Shown here: positions 43,441 through 53,030 of the stretch, piece after piece
How positions within the stretch are numbered: position 1 is the stretch's first letter
How the letters are laid out: each line of letters opens with the position of its first letter
Assembly: GCF_016938855.1 (NCBI RefSeq)
Contig: NZ_JAFHAP010000010.1
Coordinates: forward strand, 1 to 64,000
Reading direction: 5' to 3'
Origin: Polycladomyces zharkentensis
Lineage (GTDB): Bacteria > Bacillota > Bacilli > Thermoactinomycetales > JIR-001
Length of the DNA stretch: 64,000 nucleotides
The notes under the pieces: generated by a model
Seen by the model: only the letters and a program-made list of their open reading frames with translations
Database searches by the model: none
Told to the model about the DNA's origin: nothing
Position numbers and translations under genes: made by a program

Positions 43441-44072
43441 CAGTACGCCACCCCCATCAGGTAGACGAGCGTGAAGATGAAGATCCAGACCACGTCCAGG
43501 AAGTGCCAGTACAGGCCGACGATAAACACTCTCCTGGCCGTTGCGGCGGTGACGCCGCGTTGAACCAGTTGGATCAAGATCAGTATCATCCAGAGAATCC
43601 CCAGGCTGACGTGTGCGCCGTGCGTACCCACCAACGTGAAGAACCCGGACAAAAATGCGCTTCGTTGCATTGTCGCGCCTTCACCGACGTAATGGACAAA
43701 CTCCATGATTTCCAGTGCGATGAAGGCCAGACCCAACAGCAACGTCACGACATACCAGAACAGGATGCCCCCCTTGCTCCGGTTGCGCAAGGCCAAGGTG
43801 CCGAGACCGCAGGTAAAACTGCTGGTCAACAGGATGATCGTTTCCATCATGAAATCCTTGACCTCGAACAGTTCTTTCGCTGTCGGTCCGCCAGCGGTGC
43901 GCCCCGCCAAAACGAGATACGTGGCAAACAAACTGGCGAACAAGACGATTTCCGCACCCAGGAACACCCAGAAACCGAAGATTTTCAGACGACTTTCCTC
44001 TGTTGAGTACTCCAAGGGCAAGGCGGACTCTTCCGCGGATTTACTGTGCGTTTGCAATGCGTGTTCTGCCAT
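43440..44072 (-). CDS. qoxC: aa3-type quinol oxidase subunit III
   Basis: A 210-residue membrane protein with five helices. Starts near LEYSTEESRLKIFGFWVFLGAEIVLFASLFATYLVL, the QoxC-type beginning, and ends GLYWHFLDVVWIFIFTLVYLMGVAY, the subunit III signature. ATG at 44072 has AGGGAGG eight bases upstream; a GTG at 44078 overlaps the qoxB stop. Structural subunit that stabilises proton uptake in the complex. Confidence 0.94.
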   Translation of the reverse strand: MAEHALQTHSKSAEESALPLEYSTEESRLKIFGFWVFLGAEIVLFASLFATYLVLAGRTAGGPTAKELFEVKDFMMETIILLTSSFTCGLGTLALRNRSKGGILFWYVVTLLLGLAFIALEIMEFVHYVGEGATMQRSAFLSGFFTLVGTHGAHVSLGILWMILILIQLVQRGVTAATARRVFIVGLYWHFLDVVWIFIFTLVYLMGVAY

Positions 44073-44074
44073 TG

Positions 44075-46027
44075 TCACGCCCTCCCTGCCGCAGATTCCG
44101 TACGTTCGATCTCGTCCACTTGAATGTAGTGGTGATCGTCGTATTCAAACGAACGTTTCAGCATGCAATACAGAACGCCGAGCAATCCGATGATGCCCAT
44201 CCAATGCCATTCAAACACCAATCCGAACCCGGCCACGAAGAACCACGCCGACATGATAAACGGCCGGCCCGAATTGTTGGGCATATGAATCGGTTTGAGC
44301 GGTCGCAGTTCCCAAGGTTGTTTCCGTTTCCGCTTCTTCATGTGCCACCACGCGTCCAGGTCATCCACTTCCGGGATGCGGGCGAAGTTGTAGTGCGGTG
44401 CCGGCGAGGAGATCGACCACTCCAGCGTCCGTCCGTTCCAGATGTCGCCCGTGAGATCGCGTTCACCGTGACGAATGCTGTACAAGATGTTGTACACCAT
44501 GATGATGAACCCGACGCCCATCATATAGGCGCCCACCGTAGAGATCAAGTTGTACGGAGTCCAGCCAAGCCCTTCCGGATAGGTGTACATCCGCCGGGTC
44601 ATCCCCATCAAGCCCACGAAATACTGCGGGAAGAAGCAGAGGTTGAACCCGATGTTAAACAGCCAAAACGCCCATTTCCCTTGCCGTTCGTCCAGCTTGA
44701 ATCCGAACATTTTGGGCCACCAGTAGTACAACCCCGCCAAACAACCGAAAACTGCTCCCCCTACCAATGCATAGTGGAAATGGGAGATCAGGAAATAACT
44801 GTTGTGATATTGGTAATCCGCCGGTGCCACAGCGAGCATCACCCCTGTCAGGCCCCCGATCAGGAACGTGGGGATGAAACCGACCGCCCACAGCATCGGC
44901 GTCGTAAATTCAATCCGTCCTTTGTACAGCGTAAACAGCCAGTTGAACACCTTCACACCGGTCGGAATGGCGATCGCCATCGTCGACACCGAGAAGAAGG
45001 AGTTGACCGCCGGCCCTGCGCCCATCGTGAAGAAGTGGTGCACCCATGTGAGGAAGCTGACTGCCGAGATCACGACCATCGAGTACACCATCGCACTGTA
45101 ACCGAACAGCCGCTTGCGGGCGAACGTGCTGATCACTTCGGAGAAAATGCCGAATGCCGGCAAAACCACGATATACACTTCCGGGTGACCCCAGATCCAG
45201 AACAGGTTGGCCCACATCATCGGCTCTCCGCCACCGGAGACGGTGAAGAAGTGCGACCCGAACAACCGGTCGATCGTCAACAGGGCCAACGCCACGGTCA
45301 GCACCGGGAACGCGAAGATGATGATGATCGACGTGATCAACACGGACCACGTAAACATCGGCATCCGCATCAATGTCATGCCCGGCGCGCGCATTTTCAG
45401 GATGGTGACCAGGAAGTTGATCCCGGTCATCAGCGACCCGATCCCGGAAATCTGCAAGCTGAGCAGATAGTAGTTGATACCGGGTCCGGGAGCAAGATCA
45501 CTGCCGGCCAGCGGCGTGTAGTTGGTCCAACCCGCATCCGGTGCGCCACCAATCATGAACGAAATGTTGAACAGCATGCATCCGAAGAAAAACAGCCAGA
45601 AGCTGAGCGCGTTCAGGTAAGGATAGGCAACGTCACGCGCTCCGATTTGCAGCGGCACGGCCACGTTCATCAATCCGAAGATAAACGGCATGGCCATGAA
45701 AAAGATCATGATCGTTCCGTGCGCGGTGAAAATCTGGTTATAGTGTTCCGCGTCGAGAACGTGCAGGTTGGGCAAGGCCAACTGCGTCCGCATCAGCAAG
45801 CCGTCAATCCCACCGCGGAACAACATCAACAGAGATGAAATGATGTACATAATCCCGATCTTTTTGTGGTCGACGGTCGTCAGCCATTCGTCCCACAGCC
45901 ATTTCCATTTCTTATAGTAAGTCAAAGCGAAAACGATCCCGGCGAGGGTGAGCACGCTCAATACTTCGGCGACAACAATCATCGGTTCGCCGGTCACCAA
46001 AAAGTTTTTGGGAAGATGAAATCCCAT
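44075..46027 (-). CDS. qoxB: aa3-type quinol oxidase subunit I
   Basis: A 650-residue membrane protein with about 15 helices, the length of QoxB. Haem and copper ligands are recognisable: FTAHGTIMIFFMAMPF (haem a His), WIWGHPEVYIVVLPAFG (CuB His and the Glu/Tyr cross-link region), VHHFFTMG (CuB His pair) and SHFHYALVGG (haem His pair). It reduces O2 to water with electrons from menaquinol and pumps protons. ATG at 46027 follows GGAGG at ten bases. The long plus-strand open frame across this gene is an antisense artefact. Confidence 0.97.
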   Translation of the reverse strand: MGFHLPKNFLVTGEPMIVVAEVLSVLTLAGIVFALTYYKKWKWLWDEWLTTVDHKKIGIMYIISSLLMLFRGGIDGLLMRTQLALPNLHVLDAEHYNQIFTAHGTIMIFFMAMPFIFGLMNVAVPLQIGARDVAYPYLNALSFWLFFFGCMLFNISFMIGGAPDAGWTNYTPLAGSDLAPGPGINYYLLSLQISGIGSLMTGINFLVTILKMRAPGMTLMRMPMFTWSVLITSIIIIFAFPVLTVALALLTIDRLFGSHFFTVSGGGEPMMWANLFWIWGHPEVYIVVLPAFGIFSEVISTFARKRLFGYSAMVYSMVVISAVSFLTWVHHFFTMGAGPAVNSFFSVSTMAIAIPTGVKVFNWLFTLYKGRIEFTTPMLWAVGFIPTFLIGGLTGVMLAVAPADYQYHNSYFLISHFHYALVGGAVFGCLAGLYYWWPKMFGFKLDERQGKWAFWLFNIGFNLCFFPQYFVGLMGMTRRMYTYPEGLGWTPYNLISTVGAYMMGVGFIIMVYNILYSIRHGERDLTGDIWNGRTLEWSISSPAPHYNFARIPEVDDLDAWWHMKKRKRKQPWELRPLKPIHMPNNSGRPFIMSAWFFVAGFGLVFEWHWMGIIGLLGVLYCMLKRSFEYDDHHYIQVDEIERTESAAGRA

Positions 46028-46049
46028 ACTTGCCAATCCTCCTTCTCCC

Positions 46050-46973
46050 TCAGTGGGCGTGATGGTGATGGTGCATCGTTCCTGTGTCAGGCTCTTCCGG
46101 CCGGTTCATCTTCTCCCGGATGCCTTTGACTTCCCCAATCAATCCCGCTTGATCAGCAATTTTAGGATAGGAAGAGAAGGTCATTTTCTTCGCCAAACCG
46201 CGCTCCAACAACTGAAGATACTGCGCTTCCGTCTGTTTCGGCGCAGTTTTCTTCACCTGCTGAACCCATTTGTCATAATCCGCAGGCGACTTGGCGATCA
46301 CGTCAAAGGTCATATGGGTAAAATACTTACCGGAGAAGTTGGCGCTTCTCCCTTGATATACACCGGGTTGATCCGCCTGCAACCACAGATTCATCACCAT
46401 GCCGGGCATGGTATACTCCTGTCCGCCCAGTGAAGGAACCCAAAACGAGTTCATCGGTCCCACCGCGTCCATCTCGAACCGAACCGGTGTATCGGCGGGA
46501 ATCGTCACGTAGTTGACGGTTTCGATCCCTTCTTTGGGATAGCGGAAAATCCATTTCCAATCCGCCGACGTCACCTTGATCGTCATCGGCGGTCTGTCAC
46601 TGGAAGGCTGTTTTTCCAAGCCGTATGTCGCCTTCACCGTAGGAATTGCCAATGCGATGACGACTGCGACGGGAATCAACGTCCAGATCGTCTCGAGAAG
46701 TTTGCTGCCCTCCTGATCCGGCGGTTCGTAGCCTTTGTTTTCCGGTTTGGCCCGGTATTTGATGATCACGTACGCAAAAATCCCAAACACCGCCAAAACG
46801 ATGATCAACATTAATCCGAACGACCAGACGATGAGATCATATTGTTGTTTCGCGACAGGGCCTTTCGGATCCAGTACCACATATTGTTCACGACTGCAGC
46901 CCGCCAGCAGCAACACCGCCGACAAGCCGACCAGTGTCAGCCATTGACGTAGACGTTTGCGAAATGGCTCCAT
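46050..46973 (-). CDS. qoxA: aa3-type quinol oxidase subunit II, lipoprotein
   Basis: A 307-residue lipoprotein: signal VGLSAVLLLAGC with Cys26, two helices, then the cupredoxin domain (SADWKWIFRYPKEGIETVNYV, GPMNSFWVPSLGGQEYTMPGM, GVYQGRSANFSGKYFTHMTF). The Cys and His ligands of a CuA centre are absent, which marks a quinol oxidase rather than a cytochrome c oxidase. The C-terminus ends in a run MHHHHHAH, unusual and possibly metal-binding. First gene of qoxABCD; ATG at 46973 follows AAAGGGGAT. Confidence 0.94.
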   Translation of the reverse strand: MEPFRKRLRQWLTLVGLSAVLLLAGCSREQYVVLDPKGPVAKQQYDLIVWSFGLMLIIVLAVFGIFAYVIIKYRAKPENKGYEPPDQEGSKLLETIWTLIPVAVVIALAIPTVKATYGLEKQPSSDRPPMTIKVTSADWKWIFRYPKEGIETVNYVTIPADTPVRFEMDAVGPMNSFWVPSLGGQEYTMPGMVMNLWLQADQPGVYQGRSANFSGKYFTHMTFDVIAKSPADYDKWVQQVKKTAPKQTEAQYLQLLERGLAKKMTFSSYPKIADQAGLIGEVKGIREKMNRPEEPDTGTMHHHHHAH

Positions 46974-47322
46974 CGTCGTTATCCCCTTTCCCGCATTGAC
47001 GAAAATTGTTCAAAATTTCACATAAGTATATCATATGATTTCGCCAATGCTTCTTCTCTTTCGGTTGGCTTCCGGTAAATACCGGCAGTTTCAGGATGTT
47101 TCAGGATTTATTAGGGCCTTGTAAAGGATTTTGATTCCATCCCATCATATCAAATCCTTTCCTGTGCAGTCCCCGCTTTCAGCTCGATTTCAAACGAAAT
47201 TCAACAAGATGAAACAAATCAGCCACCATTTGTCGATAAAAACGTCACATATATGGAATAAATTGCTTTTTTTCATCAAAAATCCCTGTTGAAATGGATG
47301 AACAGGAATCGTTTTGATTGAT
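46974..47322. other. Intergenic region upstream of qoxA
   Basis: Contains the qox promoter on the minus strand; TATACT at about 47026-47031 could be the -10. Otherwise no gene or strong structure is seen up to the repeat that starts at 47323. Confidence 0.4.
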
Positions 47323-47566
47323 AAAGAGCGGTGGGAAAACCCAACCCTTCAGGGTTGGGATAAAAGCGAGCGTCGGACGCGGGAGGGCCTTGTCCCTCTC
47401 GCAAGTCCGCCGGAATATGGTTACGATGAAGTCGAGAAGTGCGAGAAAATCACCCGGGCCTGTGAAGCCATCGTGGATGGATGTGGGTTGCCACGCCGGA
47501 TGAAGCGAAAAGCCCAAGGAGAACAAAGGGGATGCCTCCGGTGCTTAGTCGAGTGGGGCAAGTCAC
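47323..47566 (+). mobile_element. Small non-autonomous IS200/IS605-like element (MITE/PATE), copy A
   Basis: Preceded by TTGAT (47318-47322), a target known for ISDra2-type elements. Begins AAAGAGC, has the perfect hairpin CCCAACCC-TTCA-GGGTTGGG (47340-47359), then GCGAGCGTCGGACGC and GAGGGC blocks shared with copy B (644-916), and ends GGGGCAAGTCAC. 244 bp, no transposase. Small open frames in it lack ribosome sites. Confidence 0.62.
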
Positions 47567-47579
47567 CGGAATTGGATAC

Positions 47580-47611
47580 AAAAAAAGTCGATCCCGCAGC
47601 GGATCGACTTG
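47580..47611 (-). terminator. Terminator, minus strand
   Basis: AAGTCGATCC-GCTGC-GGGATCGACTT followed by TTTTTT. It lies 100 bp beyond the deacetylase stop; a second GC hairpin without T-run (47682-47703) is nearer. Confidence 0.8.
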
Positions 47612-47711
47612 GAAAACTTAAATGTTGCAAACGATTGGCTCTACACTGATAGCGGAAAAGCAAGGAAGGAGAAGAGGTGAAACCCCATGCAGTTGCATGG
47701 GGTGTTTGTGT

Positions 47712-48674
47712 TCATTTGTGTGGGATGCCCATATAAGCCGGTTTGTCCAGCAACTCGGGGATCGTGACGATTTCGTAGCCGTGCGATTTGAGGTATTTTA
47801 TGATACGCGGCAACGCTTTGATCGTGTTGTCCAAATGTCCGGGTGCCCCCGCCGAGTGTTGCAGGATGATGCCGCCCGGTCCCGTCTGGTGCTGGACATA
47901 ACGCATGATTTTGGCGACCGGCGTACCCGCCCAGTCGCGGGTATCCACACTCCAGTTGACGATGGTGTATCCCATCTGATGAAACCGCTGTTTGAGCTGA
48001 TCATTCAGCTTTCCGTACGGTGGACGGAACAACCGCATACGCATGCCTGTCAATTTAAAAATGACCGTATTGGTCCGTTCGATCTGCGCAACCGCCTGAC
48101 TTTGCGTCAAACGGGTCAAATCGGGATGATTCCAAGAATGGTTGCCCAGCACATGTCCTTCCTGAAGAATCCGCCGGATCATCTCCGGATGTGCTTGGGC
48201 ATTTTTTCCCGTGACAAAAAAGGTGGCGTGAACGCCTTCTTTTTTCAGGATATTCAACACCTGATTCGTGTAGTATGTATCCGGTCCGTCATCGAAGGTG
48301 AGCGCCACGACTTTTTTTCCGCCCGATCCCTTGAAAAAGATCAACGGCTCGGACGCGGCGGACGGTTTTTGCTCCGACAGTCGGGTGGAGCTTTTCTCAT
48401 GATTGGTCCGGGTGTCAGCACGGGAATGCTTGCTGTCTGGCAACGCCCCTCGCTCCGGCTGCTTGACAGATTGTGCACCTGATGCAGGCGATGCAGGTTG
48501 TTTGGATTGCGGCTTTGCGCCGGAAGCGGACGCTTGGTGCTGTACAGTATGTTGTGACTGATGGTCCACGTGCGGTTTCGATGCGGGGGCTGACTTCGCG
48601 GTCTCTTGACCCGAACAGCCCGCACCAAGCAAGACCATCACCCCCAAAAGCGCGAACCGGGTCCACAGTCGCAA
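47712..48674 (-). CDS. Polysaccharide deacetylase (NodB) lipoprotein
   Basis: A 320-residue surface enzyme. Lipobox LLGAGC (Cys20), then a 90-residue Gln/Ser/Lys-rich linker, then the NodB domain: VVALTFDDGPDTYYTNQVLNIL (motif 1 with catalytic Asp and metal Asp), GHVLGNHSWNHPDLTRL (motif 2, HxxxH), RLFRPPYGKLND (motif 3), VNWSVDTRDW (motif 4) and GGIILQHSAG (motif 5). It removes acetyl groups from peptidoglycan or chitin-like sugars. TTG start at 48674 with GGGAGGG seven bases upstream. A related enzyme is at 56746-57609. Confidence 0.9.
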   Translation of the reverse strand: MRLWTRFALLGVMVLLGAGCSGQETAKSAPASKPHVDHQSQHTVQHQASASGAKPQSKQPASPASGAQSVKQPERGALPDSKHSRADTRTNHEKSSTRLSEQKPSAASEPLIFFKGSGGKKVVALTFDDGPDTYYTNQVLNILKKEGVHATFFVTGKNAQAHPEMIRRILQEGHVLGNHSWNHPDLTRLTQSQAVAQIERTNTVIFKLTGMRMRLFRPPYGKLNDQLKQRFHQMGYTIVNWSVDTRDWAGTPVAKIMRYVQHQTGPGGIILQHSAGAPGHLDNTIKALPRIIKYLKSHGYEIVTIPELLDKPAYMGIPHK

Positions 48675-48747
48675 ATACGTTCCCTCCCATTTCTCTCAAT
48701 CTCTCTCTTCATTTGTCAAGGTGAATGAAAAAATCAACACAAAAAGA

Positions 48748-48778
48748 GAAGGTGCAGTTCCCGTCACCGCACCCTTTG
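48748..48778 (-). terminator. Terminator after the GNAT/yebC unit
   Basis: AAGGGTGC-GGTGACGGGAACT-GCACCTT followed by CTCTTTTT on the minus strand. Confidence 0.7.
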
Positions 48779-48954
48779 GGTTATGCCCGCCGTCCAAAAC
48801 CGATCAAGCGAACGGATGATTTCATTGTATCATGATCGTCACGATTCGACATTTTGCAAACAGGCCCGATTTTCTGTTGAAACCAGGAGAAAATAACCTT
48901 TTTTGACTCCTTTCCTTTCTCTTTGATCATTTTTTGTGAAATTCCATGAAGAAA

Positions 48955-49508
48955 TCAGCGGTGGTTCTTTTTGCCGTTCTCCCACTCTCTGCGTAACATC
49001 CCGTAAAGCCACATATCGTGGCGACGACCATCACGATGCAGGAATTCGCGGTAACATCCTTCCCGTTGAAATCCAAGTTTCTCGTACAACGCGACAGCAG
49101 GACGTTGTAGGCGAAAACGGTCAGTTGGACACGGTGCAGGTTGCATTCGTCAAACGCAAAATCCAAGATCAGACGTAAGGCTTCTTCGCCGTATCCGTTA
49201 CCCCGGTGTTTTGGTCCGACCGAGATCGACAACCATCCCGTTCCGTGATTCCACAATATGTCCTCCAGTGTGACCGTACCTACCAACCGATTATCGTCCT
49301 TCGTACGGACCCCGAACAAAAAACTTTTCTCATCATTCCGATAACGATTAGCCCATTGCTCCAACCGCTCCCGTGTCATCGGCACCTCAAAGGCGGACAA
49401 CATACGTATCCATTGCCCATCCGCATACCACTGTGCAATCACATCCAAATCGGAATCGGCAAGCGGGCTCAACCGAACCCGCTCACCGGCAAACAACGGT
49501 TTAACCAT
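48955..49508 (-). pseudogene. Frameshifted GNAT acetyltransferase
   Basis: The frame from ATG 49508 ([21 protein letters not shown]) runs through GTVTLEDILWNHGTGWLSISVGPKHRGNGYGEEALRLILDFAFDECNLHRVQLTVFAYN, the acetyl-CoA-binding core, then becomes nonsense. The next frame supplies PAVALYEKLGFQREGCYREFLHRDGRRHDMWLYGMLRREW, the expected end, stopping at 48955. One base appears lost near 49110. The intact protein would have about 184 residues and resemble RimJ/SpeG-like N-acetyltransferases. It overlaps the yebC end by 8 bp. An assembly error is possible. Confidence 0.8.
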
Positions 49509-50256
49509 TGTATTTCTCCATTTCCTCTTCACTGATGTCGAAGTTGGCGTAGACGTTTTGCACATCGTCATGGTCTTCCAACGCTTCCATCAAGGCCAGC
49601 ATTTTGGGAACGTCTTCTCCCGACAGCTGCACCGTATTTTGCGGCACCATCGTCACTTCGGCGGTGGTGAAGGATAATCCCTCTGCTTCCAGCGCATTTT
49701 TCACTTCCTCGAAGCTTTCCGGATCGGTCGTGATTTCATAGGATTGATCCGTCGTTTGGAAATCCTCCGCTCCGGCTTCCAACGCCACGGCCAAAATGTC
49801 TTCTTCGTCCTTGTCCGTTTGGTCCCGGTCGATTACCAGCAACCCTTTGCGGTCAAACATCCAGGCCACACAGCCGGATTCACCCAGGTTGCCGCCCCGT
49901 TTGGAAAAAATGTGCCGCATATCGGCGGCCGTCCGGTTGCGGTTGTCCGACAAGGCCTCCACCATCACCGCGACGCCGCCGGGACCGTACCCTTCGTATA
50001 CGATATGCTCGAAATTGCTGCCTCCGTTTTCGCCCGTCGCTTTTTTGATCGCCCGATCGATATTGTCGTTGGGCATGTTTTGCGAGCGTGCCTTGGCGAT
50101 GGCCAGGCGCAACCGCTGGTTGTTATTGGGGTCCGGGCCGCCTTCCCGTGCGGCGACGAAGATTTCGCGAGCCAGTTTGGCGAACAGTTTGCCCCTCAGT
50201 GCGTCTTGCCGTCCTTTACGATGTTGAATGTTTTTCCATTTGGAATGACCAGCCAT
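49501..50256 (-). CDS. yebC: YebC/PmpR family transcription/translation regulator
   Basis: A 251-residue protein beginning [32 protein letters not shown], the hallmark of the family, with [23 protein letters not shown] and [52 protein letters not shown]. Long family forms of this kind bind DNA as regulators or assist ribosomes at proline stretches. The open frame extends 70 codons upstream without coding character; ATG at 50256 follows GAGGTG. Confidence 0.95.
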   Translation of the reverse strand: MAGHSKWKNIQHRKGRQDALRGKLFAKLAREIFVAAREGGPDPNNNQRLRLAIAKARSQNMPNDNIDRAIKKATGENGGSNFEHIVYEGYGPGGVAVMVEALSDNRNRTAADMRHIFSKRGGNLGESGCVAWMFDRKGLLVIDRDQTDKDEEDILAVALEAGAEDFQTTDQSYEITTDPESFEEVKNALEAEGLSFTTAEVTMVPQNTVQLSGEDVPKMLALMEALEDHDDVQNVYANFDISEEEMEKYNG

Positions 50257-50291
50257 GTTCCACACCTCTCCCCACAGCGTCATCCGTATTG

Positions 50292-51143
50292 TTACAAACC
50301 CCAGTCGCGCAGGTAACGGAAGTCGACGCCGATCGTGCGGTCTCCCAGCTTCAGAATCACCGGCAGTCGGCGTTTGTACTGGTTTCGCACGATCCGGCGG
50401 GTCACCCTTTCCACCAAATCGGAAGGGAACCCCAGCTCCGACAGCTGTTCCCGCGTATAGCGGCAATCGATCAAGTAGTACAGGAGCCGGTCGACGTCAA
50501 AGTAACTGAAACCCAGTTCTCCTTCGTCCGTTTGATCCTGCCACAGATCGGCACTCGGCGGTTTGGTGATGATTTGTTCCGGCACGCCCAGATAGGCCGA
50601 CAGTTGGCGTACCTGCGTCTTGTACAGATCCCCGAGCGGATTGACCGCCGACGCCATGTCGCCGTATTGGGTCCCGTAACCCAACAACAACTCCGTCTTG
50701 TTGCTGGTACCGATTACCAAAGCATTGTATTGGGCGGACAGGTCGTACAGAATCGTCATCCGCTCACGCGCCATTTTGTTTCCCCGTCTGAGCGGGGTGG
50801 CATCGGGAAACCGCTCAAAATAGGCATCGATCTGCGGGGTGATGTCGATGGTGAGCGACGCTACACCCGTATCGTCGATCGCCGCCTGCGCATCGGCCAA
50901 ACTGGACGGACTGCTCGATTTGTACGGCATCCGCACAGCCGTCACGCGGTCCTTGCCGAATGCTTCCACGCACAGATACAACGACAAGGCGGAATCGATG
51001 CCGCCGGACAACCCGAGGATGACCCGGTCGAATCCGGCTTTTTCCACCTCTTCCCGCAGCGCACGCGTCAAGAGATCGACGGTCAGTTTTTCATTTACCC
51101 GCAAATACGGCGCTTGCGTCAACATATCTTCGATCCTGTTCAT
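50292..51143 (-). CDS. nadE: NAD+ synthase (ammonia-type)
   Basis: A 283-residue enzyme adenylating and amidating nicotinate adenine dinucleotide. ATP-binding loop [13 protein letters not shown] (46-51 core), [34 protein letters not shown] and [24 protein letters not shown] are the NadE signatures. It lacks the N-terminal glutaminase domain of the large form. Start ATG at 51143 overlaps the stop of an upstream carbon-nitrogen hydrolase gene (ATGA), so the two are co-translated. Confidence 0.95.
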   Translation of the reverse strand: MNRIEDMLTQAPYLRVNEKLTVDLLTRALREEVEKAGFDRVILGLSGGIDSALSLYLCVEAFGKDRVTAVRMPYKSSSPSSLADAQAAIDDTGVASLTIDITPQIDAYFERFPDATPLRRGNKMARERMTILYDLSAQYNALVIGTSNKTELLLGYGTQYGDMASAVNPLGDLYKTQVRQLSAYLGVPEQIITKPPSADLWQDQTDEGELGFSYFDVDRLLYYLIDCRYTREQLSELGFPSDLVERVTRRIVRNQYKRRLPVILKLGDRTIGVDFRYLRDWGL

Positions 51144-51997
51144 GACCGGCTCCCCTCCTCCGTCCGCCGGGCCAAGATCCGGTTTAGTTCGCGCGCCGTC
51201 AATTCCACATCCTCGTCGCGCAACATCGGCATCTGGAAACGGGCCCGGCGAATCTGGTCGGGCTTGACGTCGACCAGCACCAAATCCGGATCGAACAAGG
51301 CGCCTTGCTTGATCAGACGGCCGAACGGATCGTAGGCCATCGATCCGCCGAAAAAGGTGACGCCGTCCTCTACACCGACACGGTGGGCGAAAAAGACATA
51401 AGACCCTTGCAACATCGCATGAGTGGAAAGCAGACGGTGCCACACCTGTTCGGAGCCCAGCCCTTCACTCCCCACGCGGCGAGCCGGAGAATTGGACAGG
51501 ACAATCAGCCATTCCGCCCCGTCCTGGGCCAACAGATACGGCGCCGATACATGCCACATATCCTCGCAGATCAACATGCCCATCCGTCCGAAACGGGTAT
51601 CGAAGCTGCGGATGCTCCGTCCACGCCCAAAATACCGGGCTTCGTCGAACATGCCGTACGTGGGCAGATACACTTTGCGATGGACGTGGACGATTCGGCC
51701 GCCGCTCGCATAGACACCGGCATTATACAAAATATGGTCCGGACTCTCTTCCACCATCCCGAACACGAGATCCATCTCTTCGGACAGCGCTACCAGCTCC
51801 CGGATCTCGGGATGGTCCATCGTCCGGGCCACTTCATACGTCAAATCTTGCAGTTGATATCCAGTCAAGCTGAGTTCCGGGAAGATAACCAGATCCACTT
51901 GATTTTCCTTCGCTTGTCGGATCATCTCCCGGTGCAATGCGAGATTGCGATCCAACCGCCCCAGTACGGGACGGATCTGCGCCAACCCAATTCTCAT
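51140..51997 (-). CDS. Carbon-nitrogen hydrolase (nitrilase superfamily), likely NadE partner
   Basis: A 285-residue enzyme with the Glu-Lys-Cys triad: Glu41 in FPELSLTGY, Lys108 in HRKVYLPTYGMFDE, Cys144 in LICEDMWH. This is the arrangement of the glutaminase domain found at the N-terminus of glutamine-dependent NAD synthetases, and GMFDEARYF is close to that group. Translational coupling to the ammonia-type NadE suggests a two-protein glutamine-dependent NAD synthetase, though an independent amidase cannot be excluded. ATG at 51997 follows GAGGAGGCCGAT-type sequence. Confidence 0.8.
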   Translation of the reverse strand: MRIGLAQIRPVLGRLDRNLALHREMIRQAKENQVDLVIFPELSLTGYQLQDLTYEVARTMDHPEIRELVALSEEMDLVFGMVEESPDHILYNAGVYASGGRIVHVHRKVYLPTYGMFDEARYFGRGRSIRSFDTRFGRMGMLICEDMWHVSAPYLLAQDGAEWLIVLSNSPARRVGSEGLGSEQVWHRLLSTHAMLQGSYVFFAHRVGVEDGVTFFGGSMAYDPFGRLIKQGALFDPDLVLVDVKPDQIRRARFQMPMLRDEDVELTARELNRILARRTEEGSRS

Positions 51998-52016
51998 CGA
52001 TCGGCCTCCTCAAAAC

Positions 52017-52066
52017 AACAAAAAAAAGGCTTATGAAATCATTCTTCATGATACCATAAGCCTTTC
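52017..52066. terminator. Bidirectional terminator between the amidase and CotS-family genes
   Basis: AAAGGCTTATG...CATAAGCCTTT with an A-run on one side; inner ATCATTCTTCATGAT forms a second stem. On the minus strand it ends the YsxE-like gene; the T-run is on the strand leading into the amidase start. Confidence 0.7.
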
Positions 52067-52069
52067 CAA

Positions 52070-53017
52070 CTACCAAGATCTTATTGTTTCGAGAAATCGC
52101 TGCCATTGGTCACGGTCCCGGACGATCTGTCTGAGGTAGGGCAGGGATTTGTCAAGTGCGTATCCTCTCTTCTCTTTGGCGAGACCGATCGCTTCCCGAA
52201 AAAATTCATTGGGAAACGAAAGCAGAGCGACGAGCAATGCCTTGTCCCGGGCGGAAAGAGGACGAACCGCTTCGTACTCGGCCAGGAGCATCCGATATAC
52301 ATCCGATTCCCAGCGATGTTCGGACAGTGTGCGGGACAACAACTGCCATACATCTCCCAACTGGCAGTCATAATCGGCAGTCTCAAAATCGATCAGCCAC
52401 AATTGTCCCTTTGTATCCGACACCCAATTGTGACTGGCCAAATCACGGTGTGCCAAACGGTGAAGGCGACGATCCCGCGCCACCCGTCCGCGCAAATCCA
52501 GCGCACTCAGCCGCGACATCGCCACCACCCCGGCTTGAAAAAAATAAGGACCGTTTGTTTTCAACAAGCAGGCCAACTCATGACCCGTTACTCCGGGTGT
52601 CGTCATCGTCCGATAAAACTCGCGCAGCCGGGTGTCCAAACGCTCTTCCAGCAAATATTCCCCCTGATGATACGACCGGGTCTGCAAACCGTCTCCCAAT
52701 CGATGGAACCAGGCCAGTTGACGCACTGCTTTTCGTGCATCCGACAGCTTTTTATACGAAGCCGGTTGTCCCGGGATGAGCGGTGTCAACACCCATCGTT
52801 TCCCGTCCGTCCTGATCTGCGGCATCAGATGGAAGCCGCGCATTCGCATCTCCCGGTCCACCCGCAACCACCAGTGCAGGTGAGGAACGTGCCGCACCGG
52901 TTTGGCCACCCAATCGCCTCTGGAGGTGCGTACCCGCCATAAGCGCCGAAACGGTTCCGCTCCCCAGACCGGCGTGCCCAACACATCGGCCACCCGCATC
53001 AGGTCTTTTTCTTTCAT
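52070..53017 (-). CDS. CotS/YsxE family spore coat kinase-like protein
   Basis: A 315-residue protein of the phosphotransferase (APH/CotS) superfamily. The catalytic-loop equivalent is HRDLASHNWVSDTKGQLWLIDFETADYDCQLGDVWQLL (about 190-230), with HRD..N and DFE motifs kept, while the N-lobe is short. CotS/YsxE proteins are spore-coat components in Bacillus. The gene follows a LysM protein gene by 13 bp, matching the spoVID-ysxE arrangement of B. subtilis. ATG at 53017; the open frame continues upstream through the LysM gene in another frame and is not used. Confidence 0.85.
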   Translation of the reverse strand: MKEKDLMRVADVLGTPVWGAEPFRRLWRVRTSRGDWVAKPVRHVPHLHWWLRVDREMRMRGFHLMPQIRTDGKRWVLTPLIPGQPASYKKLSDARKAVRQLAWFHRLGDGLQTRSYHQGEYLLEERLDTRLREFYRTMTTPGVTGHELACLLKTNGPYFFQAGVVAMSRLSALDLRGRVARDRRLHRLAHRDLASHNWVSDTKGQLWLIDFETADYDCQLGDVWQLLSRTLSEHRWESDVYRMLLAEYEAVRPLSARDKALLVALLSFPNEFFREAIGLAKEKRGYALDKSLPYLRQIVRDRDQWQRFLETIRSW

Positions 53018-53030
53018 ACTCCCTTCCCCG

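Noticed and set aside
44003-45838. Long plus-strand open frame (611 codons) antisense to qoxB
   Set aside because: Composition rich in Arg, His, Gln and Pro, no ribosome site, no family; it mirrors the codon structure of qoxB.
43117-46973. Annotation as cytochrome c oxidase ctaCDEF
   Set aside because: Subunit II lacks the CuA Cys/His ligands and any haem c motif; subunit I length and order A-B-C-D fit a quinol oxidase.
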